DNA from: Sphingomonas jeddahensis
Lineage (GTDB): Bacteria; Pseudomonadota; Alphaproteobacteria; Sphingomonadales; Sphingomonadaceae
Direction of reading: 5' to 3'
Length of the DNA: 64,000 nt
Assembly: GCF_001981525.1 (NCBI RefSeq)
Contig: NZ_MPSB01000002.1
Span: 124,001 to 188,000, forward strand
Positions 26,522 to 35,071 of the stretch are shown here, one piece after another. The position numbers and the translations under genes were made by a program. Numbering within the stretch: position 1 is the stretch's first letter; the number at the start of each line of letters is the position of its first letter. Under the pieces are notes generated by a model. That model was not told where the DNA came from. It worked only from the letters and a program-made list of their open reading frames with translations, and made no database searches.

Positions 26522-26551
26522 CGCATACGAACTACATATTACGCATACGAA
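26522..26551 (+). promoter_or_regulatory. Two direct 10-bp repeats upstream of MarR gene
   Basis: CGCATACGAA occurs at 26522-26531 and again at 26542-26551, exactly 20 bp apart (two helical turns), ending 23 bases before the MarR start. A regulator binding the same face of DNA, perhaps MarR itself, would fit. Confidence 0.45.
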
Positions 26552-26574
26552 GCGATTCGGGGTGGGTTCGATCA

Positions 26575-27036
26575 GTGGCGAGAAGTACGGGCAACAATCT
26601 TCGAACGGTGCGTCGCCCTAGGTTCATCTACTTGTTGAGCGTGGCGCAACGCCGCGTCCAAGCGGCGATCCAAGGCGACGTTGATGGGAAAACTGCGGCG
26701 CGCGCTGGGGTTCTCATGGCGTTGAGGGCGGACGGGCGGGGTATGCCGATGAAGCAGCTCGGCGCGCAGCTCGACCTCGGCGCTTCCTCGCTCTCCGGCC
26801 TCCTTGACCGGATGGGCCGTGACGGTCTGATCGAACGCCAGCCGGACCCGACGGACAAGCGCGCTTGGCACATCGTGCTCACCGATGAGGGCAAGGCGGT
26901 GCGGGCCGAAGCTGTGCGGTCCGCTCGCGTCTTAAACGACCAGCTCTGCGATGGCTTCGATGATGCCGAGCTCGCGATCGTGGCCCGATGGCTGGAAGCC
27001 GTCGGCGTTAAATTCCCAAAGGAGACAACGAAGTGA
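26575..27036 (+). CDS. MarR family transcriptional regulator
   Basis: The 153-residue regulator has the winged-helix core KTAARAGVLMALRADGRGMPM and then KQLGAQLDLGASSLSGLLDR, followed by the wing LIERQPDPTDKRAWHIVLTDEGKAV, the usual MarR signature. MarR proteins often repress a neighbouring aromatic- or lipid-catabolism operon and respond to its acyl-CoA or phenolic ligand. The start is the GTG at 26575. It overlaps the enoyl-CoA hydratase gene by four bases. Confidence 0.85.
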   Translation: MARSTGNNLRTVRRPRFIYLLSVAQRRVQAAIQGDVDGKTAARAGVLMALRADGRGMPMKQLGAQLDLGASSLSGLLDRMGRDGLIERQPDPTDKRAWHIVLTDEGKAVRAEAVRSARVLNDQLCDGFDDAELAIVARWLEAVGVKFPKETTK

Positions 27037-27794
27037 CCGACCATATCAAGATAAGCAAGGCGGACGGCATCCTAACGCTCGTCATGGACCGTGCCGACAA
27101 GAAGAACGCGCTGACCAACGACATGTACGGAGTCCTCGCCGACGAGATCGAGGCGGCGCGCACGGACGCGGCGGTCCGTGTCGTCGTGATCCGGGGTGAA
27201 GGCGATATGTTCACCGCCGGCAACGACGTTGCCGAGTTCGCGTCCGCTAAACCCGGTAGCCTGCAGAACGTCGGTCGCTTCATCCGGGCTATCGCGGAAA
27301 CCGACAAGCCGCTGATCGCCGCCGTGCAGGGTCGCGCCGTTGGCGTTGGCACTACCATGCTCCTGCACTGTGATTACGTCATCCTCGCCGACGATGCGAA
27401 GCTGACCACGCCGTTCGTCAACCTGGGCCTCGTGCCCGAAGCCGCGTCGAGCATGCTTCTCCCGACCCGCATCGGTCATCTGCGCGCCTTTTCCATGCTG
27501 GCGCTCGGCGAAGCCGTCGAGGCGCGTGATGCCGTGTCGTGGGGCCTCGCCACGGCCGTCGTGCCGGTTGAAGAGTTGGTCCCTGCCATCGAGGCGGTCG
27601 CCGCGCGCATTACAAAACAGCCACTCGGCGCAGTGAAGGCGACTAAGCGGCTCATGCGCGACAGCGAAGCGCTGACGGCGCACATGGGCGTTGAAGGCAA
27701 GGAGTTTGCTGAACGCCTGCAAAGCCCCGAAGCGCAGGAAGCCTTCATGGCGTTCGCGCAGCGCCGCGCGCCCGACTTCGCGAAGTTCGCGTGA
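27033..27794 (+). CDS. Enoyl-CoA hydratase/isomerase family protein
   Basis: The 253-residue crotonase-fold protein has the oxyanion-hole regions FTAGNDVAEFA near residue 62 and GRAVGVGTTMLLHCDYVILAD near 105, and the core TPFVNLGLVPEAASSMLLP. The Glu in LVPEAAS corresponds to one catalytic acid; the second usual acid is not evident, so isomerase or hydratase activity cannot be told. It starts with a GTG at 27033. It forms an operon with MarR and a broken SDR gene. Confidence 0.88.
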   Translation: MTDHIKISKADGILTLVMDRADKKNALTNDMYGVLADEIEAARTDAAVRVVVIRGEGDMFTAGNDVAEFASAKPGSLQNVGRFIRAIAETDKPLIAAVQGRAVGVGTTMLLHCDYVILADDAKLTTPFVNLGLVPEAASSMLLPTRIGHLRAFSMLALGEAVEARDAVSWGLATAVVPVEELVPAIEAVAARITKQPLGAVKATKRLMRDSEALTAHMGVEGKEFAERLQSPEAQEAFMAFAQRRAPDFAKFA

Positions 27795-27824
27795 TCGATC
27801 GAATTCAGCTTTGAGGAGGCGCCA

Positions 27825-28686
27825 GTGACATTGGCGGGCAAGACGCTTTTCATCACCGGCGCGAGCCGGGGCATCGGTCTCGCGATCGCGCTGCGGGCGG
27901 CGCGGACGGTGCCAACATCGCGATCGCGGCAAGACCGCCGAGCCGCATCCCAAGCTGCCGGGAACGATCTACACTGCCGCTGCCGAAATCGAGGCGGCAG
28001 GCGGGCGGGCCTTACCGCTGATCGTTGACGTGCGCGACGTGGACTCGATCCGCAAAGGCGTCGAGACGACCGCTGTGACGTTCGGCGGCATCGATATTGT
28101 CGTTAACAATGCCTCGGCGATCTCGATGACCGGCACCTTGGCGACCGACCCGAAACGCTTCGACCTCATGCACCAGGTCAACGGGCGTGGGACGTTCCTG
28201 ACTTCGCAGGCCTGCATCCCGCATCTGCGTCGGTCGGAGAACCCTCACATCCTGATGCTGTCGCCGCCCTTGGACCTGTCCCCGCACTGGTTCCAGGGGC
28301 ACGTCGCCTACTCGATGGCCAAATACAACATGAGCCTGTGCGTGTTGGGCATGGCCGAAGAGTTCCGGGGAGAGGGCATCGCGTTCAATGCTTTGTGGCC
28401 GCGCACCGCTATCGCCACGTCGGCGGTCGAGTTCGCGCTGACGGGCGAAAACACCCTGCGCTTCTGTCGTCGGCCGGAGATCATGGCCGATGCCGCCCAT
28501 CGCGTGTTCACCAAACCGGCGCGGGACTTCACCGGCCAATTTCTGATCGACGACACTTTCCTGTTCGCGGAAGGTGTGGAAGATTTCTCGGCCTACAGCG
28601 TGGAACCTGGCCAGCCGCTCATGCCGGACTTCTTCGTGCCGGCGACCAGCGTTCCACCGCCCGGCGTCACCATCGGCGGTAGCTGA
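27825..28686 (+). pseudogene. SDR family oxidoreductase (HSDL2-like), double frameshift
   Basis: The first part reads MTLAGKTLFITGASRGIGLA, and the rest (28030-28686) holds NNASAISMTGTL, YSMAKYNMSL and a C-terminal region typical of the HSDL2-like SDRs. Between them the conserved segment appears in two other frames: DGANIAIAA from 27905, then KTAEPHPKLPGTIYTAAAEI from 27931. The frame steps show two single-base deletions, one near 27901-27905 and one near 27928-27932. Repairing both gives a full-length protein of about 287 residues. It is either a recent pseudogene or a sequencing artefact. Confidence 0.8.
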
Positions 28687-29101
28687 CGCATCGACTCGCC
28701 GGTTCAGAACGACCGGGTTTGACACCGCGGACGACGGCGTTGGATCGATCCAACGTGGAAGCTGGCCGGCAGGAAAATCCCCACGAGTAGTTGGTCGGAT
28801 ACCAGCCAAGACCAGCCGATCAGCTCCCGGCTCAATTTTCCGCCGTTGGTAGATCGGCGGGGTATCCCCGAGACCGGGCGTTCTTCCAACTGGCAGCAGT
28901 CCCGTCTCCCCATTTCCCCCGGGCCTTTTCGGGAAAGTGCGATCGGGAACAGGATCTGAGAACGCGGTTTTACGCGGGGATATCGGTAGACCAATCCTGT
29001 ATGGGCTGTCCCGCTGAACCTTCCCGATCGAGACTCATCAAGCTCCGGTCACGCCCTGGCAGCACCGCCGGCAGGCGAGGAAGCACAGGCTCGGCCACTG
29101 G
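28687..29101. other. Intergenic stretch between convergent genes
   Basis: No gene was recognised in 415 bases. A perfect 18-bp palindrome, CGTTGGATCGATCCAACG, lies at 28738-28755, 52 bases after the SDR stop. It may be a short terminator hairpin or an operator left from a lost gene. Confidence 0.5.
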
Positions 29102-29890
29102 CTATTCGATGGTTTCGAAGCGGCCGGAAACTAGAAAAGCCATATCCCAAAAGATCGTCTCGGTCACCGCCCGGCGCTCATCCTCGATGCGGTGGGCGAG
29201 CGTGTCCAGGTCGATCTCGCCCTCGCGGACGACACCGTGCTCGATCATCCGCGGCAGCATGACGCGCGTGAGCGTCGGCAGGAAGGATTCCTCCCATGGC
29301 TGAATGAGCACGCCTTCGCTTCGGGCGTGCTCGATCGCGAAACCGGCTGCGCGCACCATACCCGCCAGGCGATAGCCGAGAGTCACGTCGCCCTTTTCCG
29401 CAGCGACGGTGTCCCAGGCCCTGTCGTAGCACTGCCGATGCACGGGAAGGTCGCCAGCGCCGGTGGGCAGATCGGCGCGCGCATGCTCCTGAAAAGCCAG
29501 GATCGTGCCCGGCCTGGCCAGTCGTGCGAGTCGGGTCAGCGTTGCAGCGGCATCGGGGAGGTACATCAGCACCCGCCGGCCGATGATTGCATCGAACAGG
29601 CCGAGATCGGGCAGTTCTCCGCTCAGGTCGGCGGTTCGGTAGTGGATCGGGGCGCTCCCGGGCTGGAGCGGCTCAGAGCGCGCCGATGCCAAGGCGTCTT
29701 CGCTCCTGTCGATACCTACCACCTCGCCTTCGGATCCGACCAGCGCGGCGACGACCCGGCTGAGATCACCGTTGCCGCATCCGACATCAAGCACGCGCAT
29801 GTTCGCGGCGATGCCGATATGAGGAAAGAAGCGGGCACTCGGGGCATTGGCGGGATTGGCCAGCGCGGGCTTTTGATGTAACATTGTCAC
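29102..29890 (-). CDS. Class I SAM-dependent methyltransferase
   Basis: This 262-residue cytoplasmic methyltransferase has the SAM motif VLDVGCGNGDLSRVVAALV near residue 33 and the acidic post-I VVGIDRSEDAL near 58, then LFDAIIGRRVLMYLPD. It is of the general UbiE/methyltransf_25 type and its substrate is unknown. The C-terminal third is helical and probably covers the acceptor. Start could be 29890 or the ATG two codons later. It has no obvious operon partner. Confidence 0.82.
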   Translation of the reverse strand: MTMLHQKPALANPANAPSARFFPHIGIAANMRVLDVGCGNGDLSRVVAALVGSEGEVVGIDRSEDALASARSEPLQPGSAPIHYRTADLSGELPDLGLFDAIIGRRVLMYLPDAAATLTRLARLARPGTILAFQEHARADLPTGAGDLPVHRQCYDRAWDTVAAEKGDVTLGYRLAGMVRAAGFAIEHARSEGVLIQPWEESFLPTLTRVMLPRMIEHGVVREGEIDLDTLAHRIEDERRAVTETIFWDMAFLVSGRFETIE

Positions 29891-30090
29891 ACGATAGAGA
29901 ATGGGCCTGAGGCTTACAAGGCATCATCGCCGCGTCTGAAACCCGTCGAAGCGCGGGTGCTCACTCTTCCTTTGCCGCGGCGATGCCACGTCCCCAACGA
30001 CCGCACCTTTAGCGATCCGCCGGCAACTCACCCTTGATGACTTGGGGCAGCGGATCACCATACGTCCCGGTTAGGCGAGATGCCATCGAC

Positions 30091-31896
30091 CTAGTGCGGG
30101 TTCGACGTGGAGCGCGATGGAACCCGATCGGCTTCGCGCAGGATAGGATAAGTCAGCGCATATGGGTCGGAGGGCAGGAGACGATCATGAAACCATGCGA
30201 GGCGGGCGGCAGGGTCTCGCGAGAAGGCGGGATCGCTATCCAGCTTGCGCTCGAAAGCCAGCTTCATCTCAGGGTCGGTCGCTAGACGGCGGTCGGCCAT
30301 TGCGGCGAGGACGAAATCGTCTGTCCCGGGTGCAGGCTGAAGCGCCTGATGGAAGAAACCCCACGCGAACAAGGAATCCTGGCTCTCCGGTTCCAGCAGA
30401 GCCGCGGCCAAGAGGCCGAGCGGCTGATCGGCAGGAACACGGACGGAGCCTGCCGGCAGGGTCTCTTGACGCTGATCATGCACCAGCTTGGCCTGGATCG
30501 GTATGCGGCCCTCGCTCGCGGGCTGCAACGCGGACCCCTCAATGCGAGCGACGTCCAGCGTCATTGTTCGAGCTTCATCGATGGTATCGTAGCGAATGCC
30601 GTGCAGCTTCAGCCTCTCGACCACGTCGGTATAGCCCGGGGGCACCCACCATGCCGTTGGCAGGCGGACATGCTCCGTTGCGGTCTGCCCGATGATCGGC
30701 ATTCGAAATGCGGTGGGTCTGCCAAGCCAGCGCTGCTCAAGACGCCCTGACGCGGCGGACCGATAGGTCTCGAACGCGATGCCCTTGAAGTCCTCTATCC
30801 ACCCGATCGGCTGCGCCGTCGGTTGCCAGCGGGTCATCAGGTCCGCCGGACGCGAAGCACGATCCTTCGTCTTGGCGCTCTGAATGGCAGTAGCGTCAGT
30901 GGCCGCTAGGCGCAGTGCAGCCTCCATGAGGACGTAACTGCCGAGCACGCGCTGCCGATAGGGCTTTAGATGGTGGTTCTCCACCAGCACCGTCGGCACG
31001 CTGATGAAGTCGCCATAACCTGTTGAATAGCGAGGGCCCTCTGGACTGAAGCGGATGCCCTTGGAGGGATCATGGCTGTCGATCGCGCTCGGATAGACGC
31101 CGGGGACGTGCCCGGCCTTCCGCAGCGCGTCCATTACAGCCGGGTCGAACCGTGTCTGTAGCCAGTCGGCGGTGGCGCGATGACGCGCATACTTGCCCCA
31201 GCCCGCATAGGTGAAGGTCACATCATACTGATGGTCAAAACCGTCGCTCACGTGAAAGTCGATGTAGAGCGCCGGGTCGAACCGGCGCAGCAGCGCCACG
31301 ATCGCCCGCGTCTCGGGTGCGTCCAGCTTGGCATAGTCGCGGTTGAGATCGAGGTTACGCGCATTGGCGCGGTAGCCTTTGGCGAAAGGTATGCGATCGT
31401 GCGGGCGGTTCCCTGAACTCGTCCGCTCATGCCCATCCACGTTAAGGATGGGGACGAAGACCAGATCGACTTTGTCGAGAAGGCTGGCCTTATCGCGCAG
31501 CGCGATGTCGCGCAGGAGCATGAGGCCGGCATCCTTGCCATCGATCTCGCCCGCGTGGATTCCTGCCTGCACCAGCACCACCGGTTTCCCATCCCCGCCC
31601 TTGCTGGCACGCACATAGAGCAGGTCGCGTCCCTCGGATGTCTGGCCGAACGTCTCCAGTGAGATGAGCGGCGAGGCTGCGGCGAGGTGCTCCAACCACG
31701 CACGGGTTTCCCGATACGACGGGGAAGAGGCGAAGCGAGCGCGTTCAACCGGAGTGGCCAAGGCATCGCTGGGAGGGACGATCAGCTTTTCGCTCCTGCC
31801 CGACCAAGCGACCGAAGGAGGTAGCGCATCCTGAGCAGCCGCAGGAACAGAGAAAATACAGGCGGTCGCCGCGAGAACGGCAGAGCGGAAGGTCAT
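30091..31896 (-). CDS. M14 family zinc carboxypeptidase, exported
   Basis: The roughly 600-residue protein starts with a signal peptide (MTFRSAVLAATACIFSVPAAA, cleaved near AQDA). The M14 zinc site is His/Glu in GIHAGEIDG near 115 and a His in LYIDFHVSDG near 215; the catalytic Glu is probably in TVLVENHHLK near 310. A long C-terminal region of about 250 residues follows, as in the large periplasmic M14 proteins of sphingomonads. It should release residues from peptides in the periplasm. Start 31896 is chosen because GAGGAG sits 8 bases ahead. It is divergent from the TonB receptor, with which it may be coregulated. Confidence 0.88.
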   Translation of the reverse strand: MTFRSAVLAATACIFSVPAAAQDALPPSVAWSGRSEKLIVPPSDALATPVERARFASSPSYRETRAWLEHLAAASPLISLETFGQTSEGRDLLYVRASKGGDGKPVVLVQAGIHAGEIDGKDAGLMLLRDIALRDKASLLDKVDLVFVPILNVDGHERTSSGNRPHDRIPFAKGYRANARNLDLNRDYAKLDAPETRAIVALLRRFDPALYIDFHVSDGFDHQYDVTFTYAGWGKYARHRATADWLQTRFDPAVMDALRKAGHVPGVYPSAIDSHDPSKGIRFSPEGPRYSTGYGDFISVPTVLVENHHLKPYRQRVLGSYVLMEAALRLAATDATAIQSAKTKDRASRPADLMTRWQPTAQPIGWIEDFKGIAFETYRSAASGRLEQRWLGRPTAFRMPIIGQTATEHVRLPTAWWVPPGYTDVVERLKLHGIRYDTIDEARTMTLDVARIEGSALQPASEGRIPIQAKLVHDQRQETLPAGSVRVPADQPLGLLAAALLEPESQDSLFAWGFFHQALQPAPGTDDFVLAAMADRRLATDPEMKLAFERKLDSDPAFSRDPAARLAWFHDRLLPSDPYALTYPILREADRVPSRSTSNPH

Positions 31897-32176
31897 GGTC
31901 ACTCCTCAACAATCTTCAGCCAACGGTGATCGGCATACGCGCGAGCAGCCTCGCTCCCGCCGCTGGGCACCAGCCCCCTCCCCGGTGTTCTAGGGCCGAA
32001 AGGCTCGAGCAGCGCGCGGTCGGGAATTCTTGCGCGGCATGTTGCACTGCGGCGATGTCTCTGTATGTGATAACGTATCGCGTCAAGCCTTGATGTATTT
32101 GTGGCAGGGCAGTGCCTTTGTTGCGCTGTGATCCACGAGGCACCGACGGCACGTGAATGATTCAACAGGGGCACCA

Positions 32177-34396
32177 ATGAACGTCATGAAGACCAGCGCA
32201 GGACGGCTAATCGCATTCGGCTTCCTTTCCACCGCCGTCACGGCACCAGCATGGTCGCAGCAAACGGTCAGGACGGGTGAGGCGGACCCGCAGGAGGTTG
32301 CGGATCGACCCGAAGATGACATCATCGTCTCCGGCCAGCGCCAGGCTTATGTCGGAGACTTTCCGATGCGCGACGTGCCGCAGAGTATCCAGTCGATTAA
32401 ACCGGCGACCCTTCGCGATCTCGGCATCACCCGCTTGGAGAACGCGCTCGATCTGGTGAGCGGCATTGCACACCTCAACGACTTCGGCGGATTGTGGGAA
32501 AGCTATTCGGTGCGCGGGTTCGCAGGGGATGCGAACAACGTGCCCAGCGGGTTCCTCGTCAACGGCTTCAACGGCGGTCGCGGCTTCTCCGGTCCGCGCG
32601 ACACGTCCAGCGTCGAGCGCATCGATGTGCTGAAGGGGCCGACCTCGGCATTGTTCGGCCGCGGCGAACCTGGCGGGACCGTCAACATCATCACCAAAAA
32701 GCCCGAGTTCAAGCGATCGGGCTACGCGCAACTCCAGGTCGGCAGCTTCGATAATTACCGGATCGAAGGCGATTTCACCACGCCGCTGTCCGACACCTTC
32801 GCCGTGCGGATCAACGGCGCGTACCATGATGCGAAAAGCTATCGCGACGAGGTCGAAACGAAAAAGATATTCCTGACGCCCTCGCTGCTCTGGCGACCTG
32901 CGTCCGGCACGACCGTGTCCTACGAGCTGGAATTTGCCTCGCAGGACATCGTCTTCGATCGCGGCATCCCGATCCTCGACGGAGACTTCGATCGTCTGCC
33001 TCGCTCCCGTTTCCTGGGTGAGCCAAGCGACGGGCCGTTCCGCATCGACGTGCTCGGGCACCAGTTGCAGCTTCAGCACGATTTCAGCGACCGATGGAGC
33101 TTGCTGCTGGGCGCCGGCCACCGCACCACCCACATCCGCGGCACGGGGCAGTATCCCGAGCTTGTCCGATCGCGCCAGCCGCTGTTCGTGGATGGCCGCA
33201 CCCTCGCGCGCCAGCGCCGCTACACCAATCACCGCTCGGAGAATCTGATCGGTCGTGCCGAGCTGACCGGGCGCTTCGACGTCGCCGGCCTGGGCAACAC
33301 GTTGGTGGTGGGCGCGGACTATGATTATTTCGAGCTCGATCAGCTCACCAGCCGCTCACGGCCGCCGATCTACAATCCCGCGCTAAGCCTGGAGCAGATC
33401 AACGGCATCGACATCTTCAACCCGGTTTACGGCGCATTCCCGCAGCCGGGTGATCGTCCGGGGCTGCCCGGTGCGGAAATCGTCTTCAGCCGCAATGAAC
33501 GCGATCACAGCTGGGGCACGTACTTCTACGACCAAATCGATCTCGCTCCCTGGCTGAAGGTACGAGTGGGCGGACGCTATGATGAGTTCCGCCAGCGGCT
33601 GTTCAACCGCCAGCCGCCAAACCGCATCATTCCAAATCCGGCGCGCCAGCACGTCCGGCGCTTCAGTCCTCAGGGCGGCATCGTGGTCCAACCGACCGAG
33701 ACGGTGTCGCTCTACGGCAGCTACGGGCGCGGCTTCCGCCCGAACAACGGCGCCAACTCCCGGGGCGAGACATTCTCTCCGGAACTGTCGGAGGCGTATG
33801 AGGCGGGCGTGAAGTATATCTCGCGCGACGGCCGGATCACCGCGTCGCTGGCTGCTTACACTACCGACAAGTCGAACATCCTGACTGCCGATCCCAATCC
33901 CGCCAACTCTGGCTTGGTGGTGGCGGTCGGCTCAGCGCGCAGCCGCGGTATCGAATTCGACCTGAACGCGCGCCTTCCGAATGGCTTCAACGTCATCGCG
34001 GCCTATGCGTACACCGACGCTTTCTGGACCGATGAATTCCGCGACCCGGACTTCGCGCTTCCCATCCTGCCCGGTGATCCGCTGATCAACGTGCCCAAGC
34101 ACAGCGGCAACATCCTGGTGACTAAGGATTTCACCATCGGGGAGCGCACCGCCATGATTGGTGCCGGCGTCCAGTACATCGACAAGCGCCTTGGGGAGAC
34201 GGGGACCGCGTTCACGCTGCCTGCCGCGACACTGGTGAAGGTGCTGGCTGGCGTCGATCTGACCGATCGCCTGCGGGTGAGCGGAAACATCGACAATCTG
34301 TTCAACGAGCGCTGGTTCTCCAGCTCCTATGCGGCCCTCTGGACCATGCCGGGCGCGCCGCGCACTGCGATGGCACGGCTGCACTATCGCTTCTGA
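32177..34396 (+). CDS. TonB-dependent siderophore receptor
   Basis: The 739-residue outer-membrane protein begins with a signal peptide (RLIAFGFLSTAVTAPAWSQ). The plug domain shows VPQSIQSIKPATLRDLGI and RIDVLKGPTSALFGRGEPGG, with VNIITKKP, the features of the FhuA/FpvA-like siderophore class. A long beta-barrel follows and ends in an aromatic Phe (ARLHYRF), as OMPs do. The ligand is probably a ferric siderophore. Start 32177 has AGGGG before it; a GTG eight codons upstream is possible. No fecIR-like sigma/anti-sigma pair or TonB gene is nearby. Confidence 0.9.
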   Translation: MNVMKTSAGRLIAFGFLSTAVTAPAWSQQTVRTGEADPQEVADRPEDDIIVSGQRQAYVGDFPMRDVPQSIQSIKPATLRDLGITRLENALDLVSGIAHLNDFGGLWESYSVRGFAGDANNVPSGFLVNGFNGGRGFSGPRDTSSVERIDVLKGPTSALFGRGEPGGTVNIITKKPEFKRSGYAQLQVGSFDNYRIEGDFTTPLSDTFAVRINGAYHDAKSYRDEVETKKIFLTPSLLWRPASGTTVSYELEFASQDIVFDRGIPILDGDFDRLPRSRFLGEPSDGPFRIDVLGHQLQLQHDFSDRWSLLLGAGHRTTHIRGTGQYPELVRSRQPLFVDGRTLARQRRYTNHRSENLIGRAELTGRFDVAGLGNTLVVGADYDYFELDQLTSRSRPPIYNPALSLEQINGIDIFNPVYGAFPQPGDRPGLPGAEIVFSRNERDHSWGTYFYDQIDLAPWLKVRVGGRYDEFRQRLFNRQPPNRIIPNPARQHVRRFSPQGGIVVQPTETVSLYGSYGRGFRPNNGANSRGETFSPELSEAYEAGVKYISRDGRITASLAAYTTDKSNILTADPNPANSGLVVAVGSARSRGIEFDLNARLPNGFNVIAAYAYTDAFWTDEFRDPDFALPILPGDPLINVPKHSGNILVTKDFTIGERTAMIGAGVQYIDKRLGETGTAFTLPAATLVKVLAGVDLTDRLRVSGNIDNLFNERWFSSSYAALWTMPGAPRTAMARLHYRF

Positions 34397-34463
34397 GAAG
34401 CGGCAGGTGCCTCGGCAGGTATGTTCCAGTGCAAGAGAGCGCAGCTCGTGCCATCGTCGCCGA

Positions 34464-34883
34464 TCAATGACCTTCCACAGCCGATTGCGCGATATCTGCG
34501 AGGGTAAGCTTGGCGAACTCAGTCCGGATAACGTCTTCCCCAACGCCAAATGCCGCTGTTAGAGCGGTGTTAGCGGCGCGCTCCACCGGGCAGACTGGCT
34601 GGTCGTTCGACAAGCCCGGCGCCAGTATGGGCCCTTGATCAAGCGCGTCTTGAACGTCGAGAACGGTCAATTCGGCGAGCGGTCGTTGCAACGTCCATCC
34701 GCCACCTCGCCCGCCTTCGGAATGCACGATCCCTCTTGCCTTCAGCAGGCCCATCATCCTGCGCACGACTACAGGGTTCGTGTTGAGCATGCGCGCGATC
34801 GTGTCCGAGGTTTCGCGACCGCCCAATAGCGCCATGTGAACGAGAACATGGACCATCCGCGCCAACCGTCCATCCTGTTTCAT
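34464..34883 (-). CDS. Rrf2 family transcriptional regulator
   Basis: The 139-residue regulator has the Rrf2 winged helix (ETSDTIARMLNTNPVVVRRMMGLLKARGIV, wing HSEGGRGGGWTLQRP). Only one Cys lies in the region where IscR and NsrR carry three, so an Fe-S cluster is unlikely; it resembles the YwnA/Rrf2 sensors of other signals. Its gene starts 12 bases from one arm of a perfect 12-bp inverted repeat and faces a hydrolase gene, which it probably controls. Confidence 0.85.
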   Translation of the reverse strand: MKQDGRLARMVHVLVHMALLGGRETSDTIARMLNTNPVVVRRMMGLLKARGIVHSEGGRGGGWTLQRPLAELTVLDVQDALDQGPILAPGLSNDQPVCPVERAANTALTAAFGVGEDVIRTEFAKLTLADIAQSAVEGH

Positions 34884-34894
34884 TCGTCATCACT

Positions 34895-34960
34895 TTCCGT
34901 AACAATGCATGTTGCACTTTGGCGCAGTACCGATATACCGCAACTGGGATTGTTACGGAA
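34895..34960. promoter_or_regulatory. Inverted repeat in the Rrf2/hydrolase divergent promoter
   Basis: TTCCGTAACAAT (34895-34906) and ATTGTTACGGAA (34949-34960) are perfect inverted copies 42 bases apart, one beside each divergent gene. Two such identical sites, each a possible Rrf2 dimer half or full site, suggest autoregulation and control of the hydrolase, possibly by looping. Confidence 0.7.
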
Positions 34961-35071
34961 CGGGCGATTGATGTGGATCAGCGAGCTATCTTGAAACACG
35001 GGTTTGCCGCGGCCGTCTCAGCGTCGTTTCCGCAAATGTCAAAGGCGGCAATCACGTTGCGGGGAAGCATC

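Larger units (their letters stand above)
25654..26574. other. Gene-free stretch at the left island edge
   Basis: These 921 bases have no convincing gene. They contain the att-like repeat 25770-25788, a strong inverted repeat at 26081-26117 and two direct 10-bp repeats at 26522 and 26542. The composition is patchy and less GC-rich than the core, as expected for an island edge that has lost genes, possibly including the integrase. Confidence 0.5.

Noticed and set aside
34919-35071. 51-codon extension of the epoxide-hydrolase-like protein
   Set aside because: It covers the inverted-repeat promoter region and is not conserved in the fold; ATG 35072 fits better.
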